DNA from: Culex pipiens pallens
Lineage: Eukaryota; Arthropoda; Insecta; Diptera; Culicidae
Length of the DNA: 64,000 nucleotides
NCBI RefSeq assembly: GCF_016801865.2
Contig: NC_068939.1
Span: 46,875,125-46,939,124 of the forward strand
Direction: 5' to 3'
Of the stretch, positions 47,163 to 59,498 are shown in pieces. The notes below the pieces were generated by a model, which did no database searches, was not told the DNA's origin, and saw nothing but the letters and a program-made list of their open reading frames with translations. Made by a program: the position numbers and the translations under genes. The number at the start of each line of letters is the position of its first letter. Position 1 is the first letter of the stretch.

Positions 47163-47920
47163 TAGGTCTCACGTAGTAGAAGCTTACACGCTTCTTAAGC
47201 TCCCAGTCAACCTTAGGACCACTAGACTCAACGTGACAAGTCGCAGTCACAGGTTGTGATCCCTTGCAGCGTTCGGCCGTTGAAGTCTTTTTCCAAACTT
47301 AACGTGTGATATCTGCGGCTTTTGATCGCTTCTTAACCACTTGTCACCCACTTGGAGCAGCTGAAAATTAAAGCAATATTTTTCCATTAACTGGCGTTCT
47401 CGGACGGTTCGCCAATTTACCCTCGGAATCCGCAAAGACTTCGACAGTGGCCAAAAAAATGCCCTCGGGAACCGCGGTGAAGTCAGAGTGAAGCTCATTT
47501 GCATAAATAAAAACAAAACGCGCGCGCGACCTTTCACTTTCGAAATTGCACTCTCTGCAGGCCCGGCTGTGATTTCGCAATCTCCACGATGCCCAGCGCT
47601 GGATCGGTATTGATTGGCTCCTCGCGAATAGAACCGATTATCGCGCATTGTTAATGGCACGCCGGACCGATTTGGGAGCTGGGGTGATTGAGTTTTGAGC
47701 TTTTTTCGGACTGGGAGATTATCGCCGTCATAAATCATGAAATTCGCTCGATTTATCAAAGTGGCTTGAACTGCATGCGTCACAATTCATTAAGAGTTGC
47801 AACTGTATGATGTCAAATAAAAATAAAAAAAAGCGATTTGCTTCTTAAAAGGATAAACCTGTTGATTATTTTATTTAAATTTGATTTGAGCAATGAATTT
47901 CTTTTTTTTTTGTATTTGAG
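47163..47920. other. GC-balanced DNA with a long unrecognised open frame
   Basis: A minus-strand frame is open for 178 codons (47247-47783), but it begins with GTG, not ATG, and shows no domain or codon pattern I recognise. It is best treated as chance in GC-balanced intergenic DNA. Confidence 0.4.
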
Positions 47921-48920
47921 CAATTATCCCCGAAATCGGTCTTTTTCCTTCAATTTTAATTTTTGTATTTTTTAATCCGGCTGAAACTTCTTTGGTTCCT
48001 TCGGTATACCCAAAGAAGCCATTTTGCATCATTAGTTTGTCCATTTAATTTTCCATACAAATTTGGCAGCTGTCCTTACAAAAACAATGTATAAAAATTC
48101 TAAAATCTGTATCTTATGAAGGAATTTTTTGATCGATTTGGTGTCTTGAGCATAGTTGTAGGTATGGATACGGTCTACACTGGAAAAAAATGATACACGG
48201 TAAAAAAAATGTTGACGATTTTTTATTTAAGAGCGAGTTTATCACCAATGTGTAACAGGTCGAATCGAGGTGCTCCGATACTTCTAACTTACGTGAAATT
48301 TTCCGAGGATTCCGAATATGACAAAATCGAAACCAAAAAATGCCGCTACGGCGGCCTACAGGGCAAAAACTAACGTTATAAAATGTTTGTTATAGAAAAA
48401 AAAAAAAAAAAAACTATGAGAAAAACTGCGATTGGCCAAAAAGTAAATACCATAGGCTTATAGTCCATGAAATTACCTATCATTTGACCTATGGGAGAAT
48501 GGGTATAGGAGTCTGTTGCAAAAAGATATTAAGGTTCAAAAAATCCATTTTTGACAGTAATTTGCAAAAACTAAGAGAAAAAGTCAAACCAATCCTGCAA
48601 GTCTATGGCACAATTTCAAGTTCAAAAGACCATTTGAATGCAACTAAGAGAGTTGGAATTGATGAAGTTTTACGGAAATGCGAGCAATTTTAGAATTTTC
48701 ATGTTTTTTCGACCTCAAACTTCAAAGCCCGTTTTACCCCACTTCCCTTTGTCGTAGAGGGTTCATATTTGGCATGAGTTCATCTCATGTATAGACAAAC
48801 AAACGCTGAAAGTTTCATCCAAATCGGAGCACCTCGATACGACCTCTAGAACAAACCGAGCAATATTTACAAATACTGCCTCTTAACTTTTTGTCACTAA
48901 AACTTGATCTGCAAAAAAAA
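47921..48920 (+). repeat. Dispersed repeat family, copy C, split by an insertion
   Basis: Same orientation as the copy at 9678. It runs from GAGCAATTATCCCC through TTAATCCGGCTGAAAC and GGTGTCTT to TTTTTTATTTAA at 48230, then resumes at 48883 with TTAACTTTTTGTCACTAAAA. Copy A reads TTTTTTATTTAACTTTTTGT without interruption at this point. Confidence 0.75.
48231..48882. mobile_element. 652-bp element inserted at TTAA in a dispersed repeat
   Basis: The boundaries are fixed by comparison with the uninterrupted copy at about 9960-9975. TTAA occurs on both sides (48227-48230 and 48883-48886) but once in the empty-site copy. Ends GAGCGAGT and (inward from right) GAGGCAGT are short imperfect inverted repeats. 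TCGAGGTGCTCCGAT recurs inverted near 48271 and 48826. The interior is AT-rich with no transposase. Confidence 0.8.
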
Positions 48921-49228
48921 GGCAAAGTAGTTATGTCATAGATATAACCGGAATGGCGTAGACTACGTAAAGTTTTGAGATGTGGACATAGAGTTTTCCA
49001 TATCTTAATCACAGACAAACAGACGTGACTCTCCATACAAATTATTTTTGAAATCCATCGTCCTTAATCAAACCACCAAATGTCGACGACGCCAGCGCTG
49101 CCTGGTGAGCTGATGCCGAAGCGAAGCCCAAACATACCAATACAAACCCATTACTGTCATGTGTCATGTCAGTGTATGCGTGAGACAATCAAGCCTTAAC
49201 GATTGTAAACATCAACAGCTGACCGAAA

Positions 49229-49607
49229 TATTGTCGCTCTGGCACTAAACCGAATCGAGCGATTTCCACTCTCGCCGCACTTTTTCTCTCCGCCTTTTTC
49301 TGTCAAGCTTAATTTGGTATTACTCGATTAGTGTGTAAGCCAACTTTGTTGTGATTCCTCCATATTGTTTTGATTGACGAAAATTTATGTCGGTGGATGA
49401 ACCAACTTATTTTGTTTATTTAATGAAAAACAAATTAAAATATGCGCTATTTTTACCTGCAGAGATGGTCAATATCATCATCCAAAATCTCCAACGGCAT
49501 CACGCAAGCGCTGATGCTATTAAACTTGACAGAAAAAGGCGGAGAGAAAAAGTGCGGCGAGAGTGAAAATCGCTCGTTTCGATTTGGTGCCAGAGCGACA
49601 AAATATT
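49229..49607. repeat. Inverted-repeat pair inside the 49010-50485 element
   Basis: About 85 bp (TTGTCGCTCTGGCAC, GAGCGATTT, CACTCTCGCCGCACTTTTTC, TCTCCGCCTTTTTCTGTCAA) at 49229-49315 recurs inverted at 49518-49607 with few mismatches, around a 200-bp spacer. It could be a nested foldback insertion or a duplicated terminal block. Confidence 0.8.
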
Positions 49608-49788
49608 TTTTCAGTGACGTTTATCCTCGCGTTCAACACAACTTGTTACACTCAGAATTAGAGTTGATAAGTTTGCGAAGCGTAGTGTCAGATAAGTCGC
49701 CGCGAAAATTCGATTTATTTCCGAAACCACAATAATTTTGTTGTTGCTGATCGTCAGTACCCGATGCAAAAAATAAAAATCAACGTCG

Positions 49789-50088
49789 ATGGCCGAAGAT
49801 GACGGTGGATCTGTTCCGTTTCCAATGGCAGAACCTCATTAGCCAAATCATGCGGCAGCACCAGCAACGACGCACTACAACCGCACACAGTGCTTCCAAG
49901 TTCTGTCGAAGATTCCTCCTCCTCCAAAAGCTCGAACACCTGGCAGCATCATCAACAAGATACCCCAGGTCACGAAAACACCAGTAGTGGCCGCCGAAAT
50001 AGAAAAATCAAATTCAAATCTACCGGAATTGATCCCCACGATGGACGTTTGGAAACATTCGCGGGGAACGTGTCCACGGCGCAGTTAA
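49789..50088 (+). pseudogene. Decayed 99-codon frame in a transposon
   Basis: From ATG 49789 the frame reads MAEDDGGSVPFPMAEPH, meets a TAG at 49840-49842, then stays open with protein-like composition (IPPPPKARTPGS, NKIPQVTKTPVV, ELIPTMDVWKH) to a TAA at 50086. Coding-like sequence then appears in other frames (KVAKVPKNAAVKF, and a basic KRPKGRPA resembling an AT-hook, near 50205). This suggests one ancestral basic protein of perhaps 150 residues or more broken by a stop and frameshifts. I recognise no family. Its position inside a TIR element suggests it is element-encoded. Confidence 0.45.
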
Positions 50089-50492
50089 GTTGCGCCAAAC
50101 AAAAGCAAAAAGTGGCAAAGGTTCCAAAAAATGCCGCAGTTAAATTTATATCGAAACAGAACCACAGAAACTGAACTGTGGAAAAAGATTGAGTGGCGCA
50201 ACATCGCCAAAAGGCCAAAAGGACGACCAGCAGCAGCAATCTGAGCAGTAGTCCACGAAGGATAAGCAGGTTGCTCCAAAGGAGATGACTCCACCACAGG
50301 TTGTGCTCACGCTCAACTTAAAAACAAAAACACGCATCACACACACTGAGAAAAGGCGGGTGAGCTGTCACGACAGCAGCGCCATCAGCGCCGGGTGAGT
50401 GGATGCCGAAACAAAATTGCGTTTGAAATAACCGTTTTTGAAGGACGATGGTTCGGCACTCAAGTGTCCCGTCTGTTTGTCTGTGTCTTAAT

Positions 50493-51049
50493 TATGAAGA
50501 ATTAGCTAGATACTTGAAATACATTAACGGAATAAGATCGTAAATAGAGATCTCCACGGTTTCTCTCACGCACACCATGATTCTGTGTTAGTATTTGTAA
50601 TTAACGTATTGTTTTGGTTTTGATCGATTATGATTGGCTGAATTCCCAGCAGCTGATTTTGTTTACACTATTTTTACGCAGACATAGGCAAATCGAGTAG
50701 ACAAATCGCCTGTAAAAACCAGCTGTTTTCCACGTGCTCTTGTATCACAAAAGACACAGCTGATTTTGACAGACGAATCATTCTACTCGATTTGCCTTTG
50801 TCTTCGTGTAATTCTGTTACAAACTAACACACTCTCGCGCGTGGATATCTCTATGGGAGATGGACCCCCCAACAAGACAGAACATACACACTCCAGTCAA
50901 CTCAATCGGACCGCAACTGCCGTGTAACCATCCTTTGAATGTATTGGTAAATCATTGACTAGAAAGCCTTATTTAAACAATGGAAACATCGAATGGAGGA
51001 GAGAAGAACGAAAAACGATTTTTTCGCGAACCGAACGAAAGTTTGATAG
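50493..51049. other. Non-coding DNA
   Basis: A CAGCTGATTTTG... / ...AATCAGCTGT arrangement near 50650-50765 and a repeated AAATCGAGTAGACAAATCG / ATTCTACTCGATTTG pair form a small inverted repeat about 100 bp across. No gene is recognised. Confidence 0.45.
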
Positions 51050-51415
51050 CATAATGTGGGGGAGAGAGAGGGGTTGGGGGGGGAGGCAGCCTCAGAAAAC
51101 TGTGCAATCCGTCACCCCCGAAGACCAACACTAGTTCCTGAAAGGCATTTCACCGACTCATCACGGGTGGGACGAGAGACGGGGAGTGAGGCAACTCCGA
51201 AGAGTTGGGAAATCCTCACCCCCTACCACGAAAGATCCAAACGGACCGGCCATCGAGAGGCAACTGGCTGACGGTGACGACGAGAAGGCGATGCGCACTT
51301 CTTTTGCAGTTCTGGTCCCTCTCTCTCTTGCTGCTGCTCTGGTCTCTCTCCTGCTGCTGCTGCTCTGGGCTGAGCTTTCCTGCTGCTGCTGCCGGTCCGA
51401 CGTCTGAGACGTGAA
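51050..51415 (-). other. Predicted 5' transcribed region below the 51416 promoter
   Basis: On the minus strand this begins with CAG and GAGAG repeats (51395 down to 51310). Its first ATG is at 51253, opening a 30-codon frame (MAGPFGSFVVGGEDFP...). A possible splice donor GGG|GTGAGG lies within that frame near 51220. Gene identity is unknown. Confidence 0.35.
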
Positions 51416-51450
51416 TGATGGTCTGAAATCTGGTGCAGTTTCTTATATAT
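51412..51450 (-). promoter_or_regulatory. Core promoter: TATATAAG box and TCATTC initiator
   Basis: On the minus strand TATATAAG (51449 to 51442) is followed, 33 bases after its first T, by the A of TCATTC at 51416, matching the insect initiator TCAKTY. The transcript would run left. The region below is rich in CAG and GAGA repeats, as is common in insect leaders. Confidence 0.5.
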
Positions 51451-51480
51451 GTTTTCGGCCCGCTACTTCCCCTCCTTTTT

Positions 51481-51500
51481 CGCGACCGGTACCGGTCGCG
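51481..51500. promoter_or_regulatory. Perfect 20-bp palindrome with two ACCGGT cores
   Basis: CGCGACCGGTACCGGTCGCG is fully self-complementary and lies about 32 bp upstream of the TATA box. ACCGGT is the core of Grainyhead-type sites (AACCGGTT). A double, symmetrical site so close to a core promoter suggests a regulatory element. The factor assignment is inference. Confidence 0.5.
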
Positions 51501-51699
51501 CTGCTTGTGTGATTTTTCCCTCAAAATAGGTACTTGACATTCCCGTCCGTGAGTGGGAACGCTCATTTTGCTTGCAAAATCTCTGCATTTTGAAAACATT
51601 CTAAAACATTGAGTTGTTACAATAATAAAACTATTTTGCCAACATTGAAAATTTAATAGCAAATTGTAGTACCTTCGACAAAGACGTGAGTCTACGTCA

Positions 51700-52240
51700 A
51701 AATCTATTTTTATTTTTTGATATGTCTTAGAGGACATCAAATGCAAACTTTTCAGAAATTTCCTGGTTGTGCAAAAAATTTTTGACCGAGTTATGAATTT
51801 TTGAATCAATGCTATTTTTTTTAAATCGAAATATTGGTCGCAAATTCAATTTTACGCCGTTTTAAAATGTTAGTCTCGACTTAAAAAAACAAAATAAAAA
51901 TAGTGGTTTTTGCAAATCAAGTTTTAGTGACAAAAAGTTAAATAAAATTTCACTAACATTTTTTTACCGTATATCATTTTTCCAGTGTAGTCCGTATCCA
52001 TACCTACAACTTTGCCGAAGACACCAAATCGATGGAAAAAATCTTTCATAGATACAGATTTTTGAATTTTCATACATCACTTTTGTATGGACAGCTGCCT
52101 AATTTGTATGGAAAATAATATCGACAAACTAATGATGCAAGATGGCTTCTTTGGGCATATCGAAGGCACCAAAAAAGTTTCAGTTGGATTAGAAAATAAA
52201 AAAAATCGAATGACCGAAATCTGAGAGAATTGCTCATTGT
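51700..52240. repeat. Dispersed repeat family, rearranged copy D
   Basis: Bases 51710-51842 carry the TTAGAGGACATCAAATGC...TTGGTCGCAA block in the orientation of copy A, whereas 51885-52240 carry the TTTTAGTGACAAAAAG to GAGAATTGCTC block in the opposite orientation. In copies A and B these two blocks share one orientation, so copy D has an internal inversion or is a fold-back derivative. Confidence 0.65.
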
Positions 52241-55200
52241 TGTATTTTTGTATTTTTGTATTTTTGTGTATTATGGATGACACATATATTCAAATTTAAA
52301 TAAATTCCCCAAAACACAAGATATTCAAAGAAAGAGAAACCAAGCATCCGGTAAAAGTTCCAATTACTCATAACCAATATGACTCAGTTCGTTAAACGCC
52401 CCCAGATATCTGGTAGCAATCTGCCACTCCTGACTGTCTGGACGTGATTGTTTTCCTGCAGTGATTGTCATCACTGTCAACATTGTAAGTCCCTCCACTC
52501 CCCCCCAACCATGCCAGTGCAATCAACTAATTCAATTATGTTTCCGTCAATTGCCCGGACTTTGGGGCTGAGGCAGACCCCACCATAAAGTGCATTGCAG
52601 TACTGCTTCTCGGTATCTCGGCGTGGCTCAACTTACTCTTACATAGTTTTCGAGCTCACGATTTTATTGCTTTCTGCCGGGGACTCACTCGACAACAATC
52701 GACCAAAACTGTTTTGTTGATTAAATTGTTTTGTGTTTGCTGTCATTCAGTGCTCTGCTATTTTTTTTTGTTTTACTCACTTTTATATAAGTCCGCGAGG
52801 GGAGCACAGTTTTTAATTGCTTTCGAAACTCAAATACGACCAATTTCACGCAAAAATGTCCATTCCGGTTTGCAAATTTAAATTGTGTTTCCATTGCGCG
52901 CATTCCTGCTGGCAAAATTTTAATTGAAACATACATTTTATTGCATGTGGTTTGCGCCTGTGCCGGACACTTCCGGTTAACCCTTGATTGCACCAAATTT
53001 AGTTTCCCTCGAAAGCTGAAATTTGATTTTTTACATAAATTATAAATATTGAAAATTGATATTTACAGCATTTGAATAAGAATATATTTTTTTGTTAAAG
53101 ATATCAGTAGTATCCAAAGAGGGTTAATCCAACAATATTGATGCAATTCAACTGGGGTGTGCATGCTGTACAAGTGCATGGTCATTGATTAAACTGACCA
53201 AGACGGGGAAAAGACAATTGGCCTAACGCTAGTATTTGAAACGGTCGGTAATATAAAATAAATAAAATACGATTACGTCAAACTTTATCGGAAGCATCCC
53301 AATTGGATTTCAACCAAAAACTAGGTTGCCTATAAATAGTAGTTTGGTGTAATAATAAAACGAAGATAAAATACAAGCACAATGTTGAAATTCTTTAAGT
53401 GCTCATAACATTTGATAGTGTTGCCAGCTTTCCGGTATTCGCCACTCATTCTTTAAATATCTTAGTAAAGAAGTTCATTTCCAGGTAATACCCTAACTGA
53501 GTAAGAACAATATTTCTCTCACGGAAGTACCGCTACGCTCCCCAACCCAAAATAAACTCACAATTAATCGACTTCGATTGTCGCTCACCCCGGAAGTCCA
53601 AATTCCAAATCCCGAATCAACGATCTGTGAGCGCAAAATCAAGATTCGATTCTTAATCCACTAAACCATCACCATTCCGGCATTCATTCCATTAAACAGA
53701 ACGAACCTTTCAAATTTCGCACACCCAATCATCAGCCTGGCGGAGATTGCCGGGGCCAATTTTATGGTGTGGCACAAACTGATTGCGTTCAGCCCCGAAA
53801 AAAAAAACCGAATCACGCAAAATTCAACGCAAAACATTACCATTTACCCCCGATTGGTGCCGGTGCCAGGTCGCGAAAGGTGTATTTCAAATGCGCTGAC
53901 CTTGGGCGCCATTTATGTGCGGTGTGGCACTCGGTGGGTTCTTTCAGGAAACTCCACGACATTTTTATTGACCCCCCTTGATTGCTGAAGTTTTTGGGTG
54001 GGTATGGAATTCAGTTCAGATATTTGAAAGAGCTTAAAATATGAAACCCTTAAAAAATCAAAAATTGTTAATGAATAATTTAATAAAAATCAGCTTAAAA
54101 TATTCACAATAAAAATTAAGTTCTTTTCAAAAGTGACTTCCCGAAAGTTGGTATAGCCCCTTCTTTTGATGAATGTAGCTCGCAAGGGTCGTGCGTTTCC
54201 GGGAGTGAAGTGAGCCACAATGCTTGCGGGTGGGTCTCAGCTTCACACAGAGGTCGATTTAATGCCATGTGGTTTACGATTCCATCCACATGTTTTATAT
54301 AGCTATGATTTTAGAGAAGTTCGATCAAAAGTACGTGGCTGCTTTCAAGATGATTGGAAATGCGCGCCTAATGAATGGTTTCGATTTTCGTCGGCTCCAA
54401 ATGTAGATAGGAAATTGCAATGTAAGTAACCTTTTGGTAGGAAAGAGATGGGATTGAGATCGATGCAAGATGTGAGATGACCTGAAACACAGATCTGTTT
54501 AGAAAGGTCACAATCAGGAAGGGTTTTTTTATCATCAGTTGGTTTTGAAAAAAGACAATTTTTTGTGGTATAGGATCTGGGTGATGAATAGAGAGAATGC
54601 GTAACGTAATTTTCGAATGATCCCACTTTGTTTACATCCACAAAGTAGGAGGCTGTTCAAGCACAAGCATGACTTTTTTCTAATGATCTGTTTTATAATC
54701 AGTAGTATATGTTTTATTTTGTCTAGTTTTTGACATTTTTTGCTGGAATATTGTCGCGTTTTGATCGTTTAGAAGAGATTTTTCTTTTTCACGGGTGACG
54801 AAGAACTGCGGCGAGAGTGAGAGGCGAGATTTCCTGACTGATTTTGGAGTCCTGCAGCGCTTTCAGGTCCAGCGAAAAAAAACATCGCTAAATCAAGTGA
54901 AGCTAATCCAACAGAGAAGATTTTCACTAAACCCAGTTTTCAACCGAATCAAAAAATAAATACAGCTGGATGGATACAATCGCATCGATTCCATAAAAAA
55001 CTTCCATTTATAATTATAAAAAATGACGATCTTGCCTTAAACTTTCTTAAGATCTTAAGACTTCCTCGTAAGCCAAACATTTTTCATTATCTCAAAAAAA
55101 AAAAAAAAAAAAAACAATTTTTAATGATCGATAACAATACTCTTTTGGCGAACAGTAAATTGGTTCCACTTTGACAGTTCGAAATTGAGGCCGTTTTGCG

Positions 55201-55870
55201 AACCACTATTCAGCACCCAGTATAGGATATGTAAGTCATGTGTTTCAAATTTAAGTTATTTCATTTTCTTAACATTTTTATCATTATGATCAGATCTTAT
55301 ATGTTCAAATATGAGAAATTTTGTAAAATCAACCATCATATTTTCAAACATGACCAGTTTTTTTTTTAATTATTAAAGAAGATGATATTGATACATTTTA
55401 ATGATTTTTTATATTCTAGCGAACATTAGCAGTCATTTGTTAATAAATTGTTGAAAATCTATAAGTTTTTGATATTAATAACAAATTAATAAGTTTTCCA
55501 AATTAAATTCTATGGGTACTCGCATTTAATTTAACATTTTCTTTAAACAAAAGAGATGGTTAATATTTATTTTTGAGCACCTTAGCATTGGAGCATGTGT
55601 GTATGTGTGTGGTCCAATCCAATACCCGCTAACCGGTAGCGAAATTATGGGAAAGTATAATTTGTATCAGACTGTGTATATGCCGAATGAGCACCTTAGC
55701 ATTGGAGCATGAGCTTAAAAGAAATGAGCTATTTAAAATTCCATTAGATTTTTCAGATTTTGCCCCCTTCAAACACGAGGAGTTTTTGAAAATCAATTTT
55801 AAAATGAATTTTTAACTAAACATTTATGATTATTGAAAGAGTAATTTACATTTATTTTTGTAAGGTTTTT
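52241..55870. other. Mostly unique-looking non-coding DNA
   Basis: A short (TTTTTGTA)n run lies at 52242-52268. Bases 52380-54600 are of balanced composition, with no exon I can support. From 54660 it becomes AT-rich; GAGCACCTTAGCATTGGAGCAT occurs twice (near 55576 and 55688), a 110-bp-spaced direct repeat. Confidence 0.4.
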
Positions 55871-56834
<964 letters not shown>

Positions 56835-57741
56835 ACCAACCACCTAAAGGTGGATTAAGTAACGTTTTTTTTTCAAACCAATGTCCTAGAGTTTTTTCCG
56901 AAAAAAAAAAAATAAATGGGCTTATGCAATTTTGACATAATTTTTTTGATTAGTTTTTAGAAAGTGTTTAATAAATTTCAAATTAAAATAGCTATGATTT
57001 TTGTATTCTTTTCAACAAGAAAAGTTCCTTGAATATATTTGTTTCTGTGGGATTTTTCATTCTATTACATACATTACCGTTTTTCGAGAAAAAATGTTTT
57101 TCGAAAAAATTGTGTTGTGTGTCCATTATATTAATTAGGTTGTTTCCTGTGGCCCAAAATAAATGCAAAGCTTGTCCCATTATTTTGAAAGCAACAAAAC
57201 AAATCTTGATTTTTTCGGTGTTTTCATTTAAACTGAAATCATTGGTTTTAAAGTCCCAATAAAGCCGTTGTAAATATTTTTTGAAGATTATGTCACAAAG
57301 CAAAAAATTATGGTAATATTCATCAGGAAATGGTGACAGATTTTGTGTCAGAAAAAATGTGTTATATTACATCATTATTCATCAGGTTCACATTTTTACC
57401 AATATTTTATGTAATCTTACTCACAAAAGAGGTAATTTTGAACATTCCAGAATTTAATTTTTTTTTTCCGCACTGAACTCTGACCAAAGTGGAGACAAAA
57501 AATGATTTATTAGCTCATGGATTCAAAATTTGGATGAACAACGTGTTTTAAAACGAATTTTTACACCAGTTCAGTTGTTTTTCAACCATTGGGTTTTAAA
57601 ATGTCTGAATATTGTCGATTTTTTTATATAAGTGAAGAATGAGGGTTCAATAGAAATTCAATGTCTCAAATCATTATCAGATTAGTAAAAACAACATTTG
57701 TTTTTTTTTTCAGAAATAATTTTTATGTGTATTATGACATT
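56835..57741. other. AT-rich non-coding DNA
   Basis: Bases 57310-57460 show ATTCATCAGG / GGTAATTTT motifs resembling the interior of the element at 61335-61554. No gene is seen. Confidence 0.4.
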
Positions 57742-58379
57742 TCGTCAGTTGTGTGCTATCTTATGACAAAGACCATTTAGACCACTTTTCGAGAAAATCG
57801 ATTTTTAAAGTTTGTTGGCAAATAATTTCAAAACTATGAATGATAGAGCCAAACTTTTTGAAGCAATCGGTTCGTATACTATCACTTAATAAATGCTCCA
57901 AGTTTCTACTAATTTGGTTACACCAGTAAAGAGATACAATAAATTATGTAAACAAAAATCTAAAAAGCACGTGTCACAAGTGTGCTTCAAAAGTAAAATT
58001 GTACTACGTGTCACAAGTGTGCACAGAATTCCCATACAAACTAAAATAGACTTAAATCAACAGTTTAACCGACTTAATCAGTATATTTTCAAAAACAAAA
58101 GATTGCATTGCCTTCAGAAAATGTGTATCAACATAAATTTGTGAAAAACAAGAAAAATTTTCCACATTTTCTAACAACATGTATGACGTGTCACAAGTGT
58201 GCACAATCATTTTGATGATAAATTGGTCTATGTCACAAGTGTGTATTGCGATATCCGGGAAACGGAAGCGAGTTTCCAAAATCGGGTTAAAGCATCTTGT
58301 AGTATTTGTTAAGTATAGCAAAACGTCATCATTAACTCATTTTTGACCAAAATGGTCTATGTCACAAGATAGCTGACGA
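57742..58379. mobile_element. Diverged TIR element with repeated GTCACAAGTGTGC motif
   Basis: The left end TCGTCAG..GCTATCTTATGACAAAGACCATTT aligns inverted with the right end (ATCGTCAGCTATCTTGTGAC, ATAGACCATTTT). The interior repeats TGTCACAAGTGTGC four times (near 57971, 58010, 58190 and 58230). No clear target duplication is seen. No transposase is encoded. Confidence 0.6.
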
Positions 58380-58581
58380 TTTATTGAAATAATTAGATAT
58401 TTTTTTCAATATTTCTCACACATTTGCATTTTTTGGACACAAGTAGATTTTTTTTGTGAAAGATTTTTTTCGCTGCTTTCTGTGAGGTTTTTGTGCACTT
58501 TTTAACAAGATCATTTTTTTGAAAAATAATTGAAAAAGGGGTTTTTATATATTTACGAGAATAATATTTATAAGAAAAATG

Positions 58582-59498
58582 CAGTGAATTTTTGCAACTT
58601 CCAATCCTTGCTAAAATACGTATTTTTTAAATAATATTTTTTGTCAGTTTTTGTTTTGATAAGTATTTGTTTCTGCTTGTTTTCGTTATGCTTCCCTTGT
58701 TTAATATGGGTCATTTCGCCTCAACTATACACAAAAAAGTACAAATTCAAAATCGACTTTTTTTCTGATCAATCTCAAATTTGGTGGAGCTATTGATACT
58801 ATCAAAACATGTAAGAATCCCGATTTTTAACCAAATTGGACCACCCCTTCTTTTTTGGCAAGCTTAAAAAATCGTTATCTCAAGATAACCTTTGCCCAAC
58901 GTTCGAAAAATTGATTCTTATGTAAAATCGCCTGGGGAACACGATGGTGAAGTTTAATTCAAAATTTAATCGCCTGTTTATTGGGAAAATCGCGTGTGAA
59001 TTGCGCAAAATCCATCAAATTTTGATTGCAATGAAAAATCTGATGACGCCATTCGATTCAGCGTCCAATTTCCTTTAAAAATAACTGTAAAGTTTTGCTC
59101 TATCATTTTTCGTTTCCGAGATATGGCCAGTAGAAAAAGGTGTTTTTTTTTGAAAAAATGACGAAAATCGCCAAACTTTAAGGCGGTGCCAAAATAGAAG
59201 GACCATCCCAAATCGAGATTCTTACATGTTTTGGTAGTATCAATAGCTCCACCAAATTTGAGCTTGATCAGAGAAGGTGCATTTCGAGTCTTGTGCCAGT
59301 TGGCGCGAAATGTCCCATATGCGATTTAGTATATTGCTAATACTCTCTTACATTTAAAAAAAAATTGAAAAAAATGCTTGTTAATGTTTTGAACAAAACA
59401 AAAACTGACCAAAAAATAATATTACTATTATAAGATATGAAGAAGTTCTTGAAAATCAGTCAAGCGGGGAATGGATCGCAAAAGGTTGAGAAACACTG
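58582..59498. mobile_element. Possible hAT-type foldback with CAGTG ends, enclosing another TIR element
   Basis: The right end reads inward as CAGTGTTTCTCAACC, a typical hAT terminus. The left end CAGTGAATTTTTGCAAC at 58582 matches it only loosely, but ATAATATTTTTTGTCAG followed by TTTTTGTTTTG recurs inverted on both sides (58635-58660 and 59390-59425). No 8-bp duplication is found, so the outer boundaries are tentative. Confidence 0.4.
58707..59317. mobile_element. 611-bp foldback MITE, TA target site
   Basis: TGGGTCATTTCGC and GCGAAATGTCCCA are inverted ends flanked by TA (58705-58706 and 59318-59319). The arms pair for about 130 bp with landmarks CAAATTTGGTGGAGCTATTG and AAAACATGTAAGAATC. 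The middle is unpaired AT-rich sequence. Confidence 0.8.

Larger units (their letters stand above)
49010..50485 (+). mobile_element. 1.48-kb TIR element with 7-bp target duplication and decayed ORF
   Basis: The ends CACAGACAAACAGACG read inward from both sides, followed by further inverted similarity (CATCGTCCTT, GGCGCTG-type blocks). TCTTAAT lies directly outside each end (49003-49009 and 50486-50492), a perfect 7-bp duplication. The interior holds an inverted-repeat pair (49229-49607) and a decayed reading frame (49789-50088 and beyond). I do not recognise the superfamily; a 7-bp duplication is uncommon among well-known insect DNA transposons. Confidence 0.82.

Noticed and set aside
47247..47783. 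178-codon minus-strand frame
   Set aside because: It begins at GTG, has no recognisable domain and no splice or promoter context. GC-balanced DNA allows such frames by chance.
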